From Byssothecium circinans (lineage: Eukaryota; Ascomycota; Dothideomycetes; Pleosporales; Massarinaceae), in NCBI GenBank assembly GCA_010015675.1, contig ML977014.1:390324-454323 (forward strand): a DNA stretch of 64,000 nucleotides, read 5' to 3'. Below the pieces are notes generated by a model. The model had not been told where the DNA came from. It made no database searches and saw nothing but the letters and a program-made list of their open reading frames with translations. Below, piece after piece: positions 11,175 to 19,992 of the stretch (within the stretch, counting starts at the first letter, position 1; each line of letters begins with the position of its first letter). The position numbers were made by a program, and so were the translations under genes.

Positions 11175-12197
11175 ATGTCGGAGGGCGTCGCGCAGCTGAA
11201 GCATGAAGTAGCTCGTCCTCTTCTCTTCACCGCTGGCTTACACTGACTCTGTTCCTCTCAGGGCTCCCAGCGACAGGTAGCCGCTGCAGGCGCCATTGCC
11301 GGTCTGGTATCGCGCTTCGTCATCGCACCCCTCGACGTCATCAAGATCCGCCTGCAGCTCCAGGTGCACTCCCTCTCAGACCCCCTCAGCCATCATGGCG
11401 TCGACGGTCCCATATACAAAGGAACCATAGGCACGCTGAAGCGGATACTGCGCGAGGAAGGACTCACGGGTCTATGGAAGGGCAACATCCCCGCCGAGGT
11501 CTTGTATCTGGCCTACGGCAGCGCTCAATTCTCCGCGTACACATACATATCGCACCTTCTTGAGACGGTTCCCGCACCATACAGCCTCCCCAGTACCGCC
11601 AACTCCTTCATTAGTGGAGCGGCAGCCGGTGCCGCTGCAACCACCGCCACGTACCCGCTCGACCTGCTGCGGACGCGCTTTGCAGCTCAGGGGCCAGACC
11701 GAGTGTACGCCTCCATCATAGCATCAATTCGACACATTGCGGAACATGAAGGCCCAGGCGGCTTCTTCCGCGGGCTTGGGGCCGGGGTCAGCCAGATCGT
11801 TCCATACATGGGGCTGTTCTTCGCTAACTACGAAGCGTTGAAGCCGGTGATGGCTAGCTTGCCCTTCCCGCTCCCATTCGGCACGTCGGATGCAGCTGCC
11901 GGAGTCATGGCAAGCGTGCTTTCGAAGACGGTTGTGTATCCTCTTGATACCACGCGGAAGCGGCTACAGGTCCAGGGCCCGATGCGGGCCAGATATGTTC
12001 ATCGCAATATACCCATGTACTCGGGTGTGGTCAACACGCTCTCGCATATTTGGAAGCGTGAGGGGAGGAGGGGCCTCTATCGTGGCTTGACTGTGAGCCT
12101 TATCAAGGCTGCTCCTGCGAGCGCAGTCACAATGTGGACGTACGAGAGAGCTATTGGCCTCATGCTCGTCTACGAGGGGAGGTGGACGGAGCGGTGA
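11175..12197 (+). CDS. TPC1: Mitochondrial thiamine pyrophosphate carrier
   Basis: Inner-membrane carrier that brings thiamine pyrophosphate into the matrix for pyruvate and 2-oxoglutarate dehydrogenases. Exon 1 is 11175..11207 ([11 protein letters not shown]), the 54-bp intron is 11208..11261, and exon 2 is 11262..12197, giving 322 residues (the yeast protein has 314). All three mitochondrial carrier repeats are visible by their signatures: [12 protein letters not shown] near residue 30, [13 protein letters not shown] near residue 130, and [12 protein letters not shown] near residue 235. Each repeat has its second-half Gly-Leu-x-x-Gly motif: [19 protein letters not shown] and GRRGLYRGL. The FVIAPLDV start and the overall layout match fungal Tpc1 better than other carriers, but substrate assignment by eye is less sure than family membership. 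Confidence 0.9.
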
Positions 12198-12722
12198 TGG
12201 TCACCGTTTGCATGTATCGACTACTCCTGCCCGTTTAGACTAGACGTACATACACCTGAATAATGTAATCCAAAATTCCACAAAGGCACTTTTGGCGACC
12301 CGTCCTCTATCCATGCATGGCTCGTCGAAGAAGGCCTGGCGCTGTACAGGAGGCATGCCGCCGACCTTCCCTCAACCAACCGGAGTGCAAGCCCTCCCCC
12401 GACGCAGCACTACCCGAATCCTGGCTACAATTTCCTCGCAAGGACAGCCGACGCAACCACCTCATGTCGCAAAACTTTATACGATGCTCTACTCAGTACG
12501 GGGAGCGGGAAGCGGGGAAGCTGCATCAGCGTACATGTGCATGTGCATGTGCATGGTGTGGTGGTGATGGTGTGAGCCAAAGCTTCCTGCCGAAGAGCGG
12601 AGCGGGGCCCACAATACTCCCACGAACGTCCATCAATACATGGCTATAAGTAACTTTTCTTTTCCTATATTTTCCTTTGACCCCGACGGCATTACTGCCA
12701 GCACATCCAGAGTCGCGAGCGC
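12198..12722. other. Intergenic region between TPC1 and the Tpa1 homologue
   Basis: About 525 bp with 3' UTR and promoter sequence. A short tandem repeat of CATGTG units sits at about 12533-12556. No gene is seen. Confidence 0.5.
12533..12556. repeat. Short CATGTG tandem repeat
   Basis: Four imperfect copies of a hexamer (acatgtgcatgtgcatgtgc). It lies in the promoter-proximal region upstream of the Tpa1 homologue and has no known role. Confidence 0.8.
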
Positions 12723-14780
12723 ATGATGAAGCGCAAAAGCGACGTGCCTGCGAATGGCAAGGCCAAAAAGCGCGCCATCTCGGACGAAGAAGCCCACTCC
12801 AAGTTTCGCAAAGGCCTCTTCGATAGCAAAGTGCTCAAGGGCTACACAGACTACTACGCCACCTCGCAGCCGTAAGTGGCATGTTGTCGCGAAAGCAATT
12901 GCAATTGCGCCTCTTGACTTACAATCATTTAGGTACAAGCACGCCGTTATCCAAAACCTCGTCGACGACACCCTCCTTCGTAATGTGCGCAACGAAATCC
13001 GTGAGCACATATCCTTTACTCCGAAAGAGACGGACATCTACAAGATCCACCAGTCTGGCGACCTGGCCAACCTCGATGGCCTCCATGATTCCGCGCTCAA
13101 ACGTCTGCCCTCGCTTCTCACCCTGCGCGATTCGCTATACTCGTCGGCTTTTCGCAGGTATCTTGCTTCGATAACGGGGTCGGGGCCGTTGAGTGGTGTG
13201 AAGACGGATATGGCCGTGGTGGGTTATGCGCGAGTGTATAGTGGGAGTGTATATGCTAATGTGGGTAGAATGTATACACGCCTGGCTGCCACCTTTTGTG
13301 CCACGACGATGTGATTGGGAGTCGTCGCGTGAGCTGGATCTTGTACCTACTGGACCCTGACAAGCCATGGAAACCGGAATGGGGAGGCGCGCTGCGCTTG
13401 TTTCCTACTCTAGATATGAAAATTGAAAGTGGGGAGGAAGTCAAGGTCCCGCAGCCAGACTTTTCAGTCGCGATACCACCCGCTTGGAATCAACTCTCCT
13501 TTTTTACGGTACAGCCAGGAGAGAGCTTTCACGATGTCGAGGAAGTGTACAGGCGGAGCGCAGAAGAGATGGAAACGGACGATGGAGGTCGTATTCGCAT
13601 GGCTATCAGCGGCTGGTTCCACATCCCGCAAGAAGGCGAAGAAGGCTACGAGGAAGGATTGGAGGAAAAGCTCGCGGAGAAGAGCTCGCTTGCCCAGCTT
13701 CAAGGAGGCAAGGCCGATGTCTTCGATGAGCCGCAGTCTCACTGGGTAGACAATCCACACTGGGAAGAGCAGGCAAAGACCGAAGACGACGAGATGACCG
13801 CCGACGAAATCGATTTCCTCATCAAGTACATGAACCCGAACTACCTGACCCCGGACACTGTAGAAGAACTCTCCAAGATGTTCTCCGACGAATCCTCATT
13901 ACGACTCGCCGAGTTCCTGTCCGCCAAATTCTGCACAAAATTACGCGCATACCTTGAATCGAAAGACCACGAGGAAGAACCTTCTCTCCCTGCCAACCCA
14001 TACCACAAGGAGCAGTCTGAGGTTGGGGTGGCACGACCACCCCACAAACACCGCTTCTTGTACAGGAAAGCAGTCCAGCCGATACAGACCACCTACCCCG
14101 ACGGTGCGACCCTGACACCCTATGACGACCTCGTCGACATCCTCTTCCCACACCCAGCTTTCACGAAATGGATATCGCTGGTGACTGGCATCACGCTCAC
14201 GAAAAGCAACATCTACGCCCGTAGATTCCGCCGCGGGAAAGACTACACGCTCGCCACCGCATACGAAGAAGAAGATCCACAGCTCGAAATCTGTCTCGGC
14301 ATTACTCCCTCAAAAGGATGGGGCGATGAAGACGAAGAAAACGAAGTCGAAGGAGATGCACAACTAAACGGATCCTCCAGCAAAGCAAACAGCAAAGCAC
14401 CCGCCACCTCGTCCTCGAAATCGCAAGAAGAAGTCGGTGGCTACGAAATGTACATGGCGGGTGAAGAAGACGAATCGGCGGACACAACAGCTGGCGCAAG
14501 CGCTGAGCCTTCTTCCTCGACAAACACAGGCGCCGGCCAGCGACGAAAAGCCAACGTCGATCCCGCGGTATACAAAAGCGCAGGCGATGACGAAGACGAC
14601 GGCATTTTATTCTCGCAGCCTGCGGCGTGGAGCAATCTCGCCATCGTGCTGAGGGATAGAGGTGTGTTGAGGTTTACAAAGTATGTGAGCCAGGCGGCGA
14701 AGGGCGATCGGTGGGATATCTGCGGCGAATATGGAGTTGAGCTTGGGGAGGACGAGGAGGATGATGAAGAAGAAGAATAA
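12723..14780 (+). CDS. TPA1: Prolyl 3,4-dihydroxylase Tpa1/Ofd1
   Basis: Fe(II)/2-oxoglutarate oxygenase that hydroxylates a proline of ribosomal protein uS12 (Rps23) and so affects translation termination; in fission yeast the relative Ofd1 also controls a sterol regulator by oxygen. Exons are 12723..12871, 12933..13218 and 13269..14780, giving 648 residues (yeast Tpa1 has 644). The N-terminus is basic (KRKSDVPANGKAKKR), fitting nuclear location. The iron site HxD is His157-Asp-Asp159 in CHLLCHDDV, close to the yeast numbering. The distal His is at about 233 in SFHDVEEV, and the 2-oxoglutarate Arg is in RMAISGWFH. The second, catalytically inactive double-stranded beta-helix domain spans about residues 320-648 and carries acidic inserts, ending in a run of Glu and Asp. 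Two starts (12723 and 12726) are possible; the first is used. Confidence 0.94.
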
Positions 14781-15346
14781 AAGACGGTATAACCAGGGGA
14801 AAACACGCATGGGTTGGGCAAATGGGGCGAGACTTCTTTTTTTTTTCAATGGGCTGAATGCGTTTGCACGATCTGGACGCTTGTGCTTTTCTTCCTGTTC
14901 CGAGGGACAATATAGGCTAGATTTACGATATGAGGTCACGAATGCATTTCGGTATTTTGTTGTTCTAGTTACTAAGGAGTATCTTTGTCCTTCCTGACTT
15001 GGGCGATGGATCTGCCTAAAGGGTGGTGATGGGTGGCGCAGTCAATTAAACGTCGATGCCTCAGTCACGCATCCGCCACGCTGCATAAACTCTACAATCT
15101 TTACGAGCCAACAGATGAAAAGAAAAAAGAAAGGATTCTACAGAAGACTCAGGCTCCAATACTGCGGGATTACGGCGAAGCCGTGGCAGTGAACTTTTTC
15201 CACATACGCATAAACACTCCATATCCAACTCCACATGCAGCGAGACAAAAGTTCTCAAATCCATCCATCTCCCTTTCTGTTCCTCCAAAGCTTCGAATTC
15301 CTATAAGTAACACAGTGTTCCGTGTTCCCAATCGATAAAAAAAGAC
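14781..15346. other. Intergenic region
   Basis: About 570 bp between the Tpa1 homologue and the next plus-strand gene. There is an oligo-T run near 14836-14846 and no gene or RNA that I can recognise. Confidence 0.5.
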
Positions 15347-15987
15347 ATGACCCCGCGAATCCTCGAAGGCGGAATCTACGACATCGACCCCGACATATCA
15401 ACCCACGCTATCCCGACCGACACAACACCCCAAGTACGTAAACACATGGTGCTCGTCCTCGGCCGCAAACCCAATCTGAAAAACTGCTGGAGAGTCGTCA
15501 CCGTAAGTATTTCCCCCCTCAATAGATACGGTATCATCCTCATCCTCCCACCTCCTAACCAAACCCCTTCCAACGCTGAAGCAAACCCTCTAACCACGCT
15601 CACATCACTGAGAAGATCACATCTAAACCGTATGACCTCCACGCCCCCAACGACAGGCTGGAAAACTACATCCCCATCGCTCCCGTCCCCAAGAAGCCGT
15701 ATGACATGCAAGTGCAATTAGCGCATGGAGCTACGCTACTTCTCGACTCGTATTTAAGGATCGATAGGGAGTGGTATGTGCATGCTGATGGGCTGCAGGG
15801 CCTTGGTGTGGGGGACACTGGGTTAGCGTTGAGGGTGAGGAAGAAAGGGAGCGGGGGTCTTGCGCAGCTGAGGGATTATTTGCGGAGGAAGGAGAGGGAA
15901 AAAATAGCGGCGGTGACGGAGAAGGAGGAGAAGAAGGAGGATAAGGACGAGGTGGGGAGTTTGGGGTTGGAAGGGTTAGTTATTTGA
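15347..15987 (+). CDS. Conserved-looking small protein of unknown function
   Basis: I do not recognise it with confidence. Exon 1 is 15347..15502 (52 codons ending CWRVVT), the 113-bp intron has a GTAAGT donor, and exon 2 is 15616..15987 (starting ITSKPYDLH), giving 175 residues. Splicing on a codon boundary joins ...NCWRVVT to ITSKPYD.... A beta-rich N-terminal half (GGIYDIDPD, HMVLVLGR, CWRVVTITSK, ENYIPIAP) is followed by HGATLLLDSYLRIDREWYV. The C-terminus is a Lys/Glu-rich helix (residues about 125-165) that looks like a coiled coil. The N-terminal pattern of a Gly-x-Tyr-x-Asp opening, a hydrophobic strand and an Ile-Thr-Ser strand loosely recalls the PemK/MazF barrel, but this is only an impression. 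No signal peptide or membrane segment is seen. Confidence 0.75.
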
Positions 15988-16083
15988 GGGTTTTGTAGTG
16001 ATTAGGTGGGTGTATGTATTACTTGGGTATCTAGAGGAGAGGGGATATTTTACGACATGTGTGGACTCTCTGAATACCTATTC

Positions 16084-17739
16084 TTATCCCAAGAACCCGT
16101 TTCTTCCTAGAAACTTGATGGCGTCCAATGCCACGCGATCCGCCTTTTCCAACTCCTGCTCTACCATCCTATCATATAAACTCACCATCTTCGGCGGATC
16201 ATCCTTGCTGGGATGCGGGAATTTGCAATGGCGTCCATACTTGCACCTTCCCGTTTGTTCCCACTGGTGACACACATCCTGCTTTCTATTCTTGGATTTT
16301 TGCGCTGGAGCGGCGGGTTTGGGAGGTGGCGGGGCAGTTATGGGCGCGACAGTGACCTTTGAGGTCTGTGACGTGGGAGGCGCGTCGCTGTCGGAGGAAT
16401 CTGCCTCTGAGTCGGATTCAGAGCCGGAGGAAGAGTCGGAGAGGACGGAGGAGTCGGATAGGATGGATGATTTTGCTTCGGATTCTGTTTCGGATTCGTA
16501 GCCGATACCTAGGTTGGCAATGGATGGTTGAGCGGATAATTGTATGACTGGCGCGTCTGGTGTGGAGTTCTTCTTTACACTATCCTGCACCTTGCTGCGC
16601 AAGTCTGCGAGATCAGGTTGCTGCTGTTTAGTACTCGACCTGCTCTTCCACTTCTCATCATCCTGGTCTTTCCGCTTTCTTGGTTTCCCTGTGACCCTCG
16701 CGAGGAACTCTAATTCACTTTCTCTCCTTTGTGCAGCTTCTTGCGCCTTCTTGGCGATGCGCTGCTGGGTTGGGAAGTTATCCCTCCGATCTGTCCTCCA
16801 CGCGTGTAATTCTGCTGGTGTTTGGAGGGAAATGATTTCTCCGTCGTGCTCAAAGACCACGCCATTCTTCAATTTTTCGTTCGACGCCCATAACGCCTCC
16901 TCGTCGACGTCTTCTTCTGAGCCACTGTCCTCGGAATCATCCTCCGGCTCCTGATGTGTGAGGCCGAGGTTCAGCTTGCGCCTCTTCACGTCATTCCTAC
17001 TATCTTCCATTTTGCTAGCCACAGGCCGTGCCGTGGGAGCTGTTGGGAGTGAGAATCCAAATCCAGGTACTGCTGGAGCTGCCTTGACTTTAGCCCGCGG
17101 AGGTTTTGTACCTTGCGGTTTCGAATTCTGGCCAGCATTTGACTTTTGTTCGGCATTATATTGCATTCCCCGTTCTTGCCGCCGCTTCTTGCACGCGCCT
17201 TGCCCTGGTGGAGGTGACACCTGAGATGGTGCAGGGGTAACATTGGTGCCCGCCATGTGATTCGCAAAGGCTGACATTGATTGCATGCCTGCTGGCGTCG
17301 CCATGAAAGTCATTGCTTGGATGTATGCGGCGGGATCTACCCCCATCGCCGGGGGAGGAGGTATTCCGTACGCCCTTTGTTGATTGGGAGACGCGTTGAA
17401 CGATGCCGGGCTGTACGTAGAAGGCTGCTGATGTGACGAATGGGGTGCGCTTTGTCCATGGCTATGGTTTTGGGCATGGTTCTGCCATCCTCCCCTTCCA
17501 CCATGCAGCTGCTGGGAACCTCCTCTTGACCCTTCGCGATTATGCACGTTTCCCTGCCCATGTCCTCCTCTCGAGTGGTTGTGAAAGCTGCCTCTACCAC
17601 GCCCAGGTCCTCCTCTTTCCCGACCGCGATCACCTCGCCCTCCTCGTCCACCTCTTTGACTGTTGTGTGTGTTTTGCGCATCGTTGGAGGAAGCTTTCGG
17701 CGGCGGCGGAGGTGGAGGGGGAAAGCGGAAGGAGCTCAT
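16084..17739 (-). CDS. NUFIP1/Rsa1-like protein with CCCH zinc finger
   Basis: Likely assembly factor for box C/D snoRNPs, as yeast Rsa1 and human NUFIP1 are, acting in the nucleus with the R2TP machinery. One exon of 551 residues, starting at ATG 17739 (MSSFRFPPPPPPPP); the frame is open upstream but has no ATG. Layout: a proline run; an RGG/His-rich region at residues about 25-110 suited to RNA binding; a KKRRQER basic patch; the NUFIP1 conserved motif LHAWRTDRRDNFPT at about residue 315 within an acidic and basic helical region; a Ser/Asp/Glu-rich stretch at about 430-465; and a CCCH finger near residue 500 (CHQWEQTGRCKYGRHCKFPH). The finger lies C-terminal to the NUFIP motif, an arrangement common in filamentous fungi and absent from yeast Rsa1. 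It is divergent from RPC25. Confidence 0.88.
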   Translation of the reverse strand: MSSFRFPPPPPPPPKASSNDAQNTHNSQRGGRGGRGDRGRERGGPGRGRGSFHNHSRGGHGQGNVHNREGSRGGSQQLHGGRGGWQNHAQNHSHGQSAPHSSHQQPSTYSPASFNASPNQQRAYGIPPPPAMGVDPAAYIQAMTFMATPAGMQSMSAFANHMAGTNVTPAPSQVSPPPGQGACKKRRQERGMQYNAEQKSNAGQNSKPQGTKPPRAKVKAAPAVPGFGFSLPTAPTARPVASKMEDSRNDVKRRKLNLGLTHQEPEDDSEDSGSEEDVDEEALWASNEKLKNGVVFEHDGEIISLQTPAELHAWRTDRRDNFPTQQRIAKKAQEAAQRRESELEFLARVTGKPRKRKDQDDEKWKSRSSTKQQQPDLADLRSKVQDSVKKNSTPDAPVIQLSAQPSIANLGIGYESETESEAKSSILSDSSVLSDSSSGSESDSEADSSDSDAPPTSQTSKVTVAPITAPPPPKPAAPAQKSKNRKQDVCHQWEQTGRCKYGRHCKFPHPSKDDPPKMVSLYDRMVEQELEKADRVALDAIKFLGRNGFLG

Positions 17740-18053
17740 GTTGGATAGAGTATTGGTAAATTGCGTATTATGGTTTAAAAACACGCATCACTCTCATACA
17801 GGCCAGATGAGGAGAAGCAATTGATAGAGTTGCGTGGCCGAAGTTGCTATGATGCAGAGATTCATGGGTCGGGTGTAGCGCGAGAAAGATAGCCACTAGT
17901 TACTAGCGCCTAGAATTTCGAGTCACCAATAGGCGACCAGTACCTCCGACGTTCAAACTACTTTTCCTGGTCACCCATCATGCTGCGATAGCACTTGCTC
18001 CGACGTATCCTCCCTCCAAGGCTCCCGAGCATGTTTATCGGCCCTCCGCGATC
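17740..18053. promoter_or_regulatory. Bidirectional promoter, NUFIP1-like gene and RPC25
   Basis: 314 bp between two divergent start codons serve both a snoRNP assembly gene and an RNA polymerase III subunit gene. I cannot call a specific site; co-regulation with ribosome biogenesis is only inferred from the products. Confidence 0.5.
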
Positions 18054-18856
18054 ATGTTCATCCTTGTACGTTTCGCCCAATACCTTCGCAAGCGCCCGCA
18101 TTCACTGACAGAATTGTTCATAGACGACGATTGAAGATTTGATCCAGATCGAGCCAGATCAGTTCAACCTGACAAGCGCGCAGGCAATCAAGGATGCGAT
18201 CAACGCCAAGTACTCGAACAAGGTGATTCAGAAGATCGGGTTGTGTCTCTGTCTGTGGGATATCCTGCAGACTTCCGAAGGTCTTATTGGTCACGGGACT
18301 GGTCTCGTCAACGTGAACGGTGTGTATCTTGAACTGTTCTATATGCCTCAGAAGACTGATAAATTCAGTGGAGTTTCGTATGACCGTCTTCCGTCCATTT
18401 CAAGGAGAGATTCTATACGGACGTATCAAATCCAGCACTGAGGAAGGCGTCATCATCGACTTGGATTTTACGTCGGAGGTCTTTGTGCCCAAGGACCTGC
18501 TCCAGGAGAACTGCGATTTCGATCGATCTGAGAACACGTGGGTTTGGAGACATGAGGGCGGCGCAGAGCTATTCTTTGACAAGGGCGAGTCGGTGCTGTT
18601 CAGGGTGGAACGGGAGCATTGGACAGACCAAAAACCCACGCTTGTGCAAAAAGACGAGAATGGAGATCCGGTAGACGTGAGGGGCAGTGCTTGGAGGCTT
18701 GTCGTAAGTACTTGAAACACTGGCTCAAGGACACGTGCTGATGATGTGCAGGGCGCCATGAACCAGCCTGGACTTGGACCTACATTGTGGTGGGAAGACG
18801 CCGAGGAAGTTAAGGAAGAAGGAGATGAGGATGCTGAAATGGAAGACGCGGAGTAG
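18054..18856 (+). CDS. RPC25: RNA polymerase III subunit Rpc25 (Rpb7-like)
   Basis: Part of the stalk of RNA polymerase III, needed for initiation on tRNA and 5S genes. Four exons: 18054..18065 (only MFIL), 18124..18319, 18369..18703 and 18752..18856, giving 215 residues (yeast Rpc25 has 212). The Rpb7 N-terminal fold is clear: TIEDLIQIEPDQF, AIKDAINAKYSNKV, then VIQKIGLCLCLWDI and HGTGLVNVNVEFRM across intron 2. The S1-like OB domain follows, with FRPFQGEILYGRI, GVIIDLDF and VFVPKDLL. A charged acidic tail ends DEDAEMEDAE. The tiny first exon with its GTACGT donor is common for this gene in filamentous fungi. It converges on the small cupin gene, with 76 bp between stop codons. Confidence 0.93.
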
Positions 18857-18932
18857 TAACACATGCATGGGCGGCGTCACGGTAAAGGAATGGGGTTGGA
18901 ATATCCATTGGCTTCTCCAACAGACAACATAT

Positions 18933-19347
18933 TCACTCTCCAATAACATAAGTACACCCCTCGTCTCCCATCCAGACCTCATGCAAACGTTTTGCATCAA
19001 CATCAATTCTCGCGCCCGGTCCGAAAGTCTCCTTCTTCGGTTCCTTATCGTCTGGGTATGTTATCGTGAGCTGCCCATGAAGGATCAAATGCGTCGTGAG
19101 ACCGCCATGGCGGTGTGGAGGATAGTATGCGTTCCTTTCCAAGGTTTGTTAGTCCATGCTCACAGCGTTTGTGTACAAGTGTCGTAACACCTTGCCAGGC
19201 CTGAATGGTGGAAAGCGTTCGCAGACTTTTGACACATGACTGTTCAAAGAACATTGGGGCAACTCACGATCCATCAGACCAGGTGAAGACGTGGCCAAAC
19301 CCCCAAGACCGCACCTCTTTCTCGGCATCCTTGCGGGACTTTGCCAT
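18933..19347 (-). CDS. Small single-domain cupin protein
   Basis: A minimal cupin of 93 residues; function unknown. Exon 1 is 19347..19268 (MAKSRKDAEKEVRSWGFGH through WSDG), the 133-bp intron is 19267..19135 and exon 2 is 19134..18933. Cupin motif 1 is visible as PPHRHGGLTTHLILHGQ, giving two metal-binding His residues (HRH) near positions 35-37. Motif 2 reads GPGARIDVDAKRLHEVWMG with the third His. The whole protein is one beta barrel without signal peptide or partner domain, so it may be a small metal-dependent enzyme or a binding protein. It is tail to tail with RPC25. The intron phase (TC|G giving Ser) supports the join. Confidence 0.82.
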
Positions 19348-19992
19348 GGTTCCGCGTTTGGGTATAAGGCAACATTGAAGTACTGTGAAACGGCTTGCAC
19401 GTGGTGAGGAGTGGGGAGGTGTCTTAGCGTACAGAAAAGCCTGGACCCTGTGACGTAACGCCCAATAGCTCCCAAGCGCTACGTGGTCTATCAAGCTTCC
19501 AAACAAGGTGTGTGAACGCTGGGAGCTTCAATTCTTCCCTGAAAACACTAATTCCATGATGTCTCCACCGCTAACCCGGCTTCTCAGGCCATGATGCCGC
19601 ATTTGGTTGATCAAACGTTAATCGGCGCCAAGACAGACGTCTCAGCCCTCCAGCTGCCACGCCCACATGCTACGGCAGCTACTACAACTACTGCACACCC
19701 AGCGGGAAACTCCCAACGTCACGCTCCTGTCTGTATGCCCTGTCCTCTCTGCGCCTCCGTCTCTGCTGCCTAGGTGGCAGGTGTTGTGTGAGCTGTGCTG
19801 TACAGTACATTCGTCAGGTGAGTCCCCTCCTCTTGCCCAAGTCGGGTTTGGTTTTTGCGCAGCCGCATCTGCAGAGCTGACCCGTCAGCCGTTGTCCACT
19901 TGTGAATAATACACACCCTTTCCCCTTGCGCCGCATTGAACCCGCTACTCTACAACACCACCGTCCACCACCCACCACCCACCGATAACGCG
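19348..19992. promoter_or_regulatory. Divergent intergenic region, cupin gene and phospholipase C
   Basis: 645 bp between two divergent start codons. CT/CA-rich stretches precede the phospholipase ATG. No recognisable RNA gene or repeat. Confidence 0.4.
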
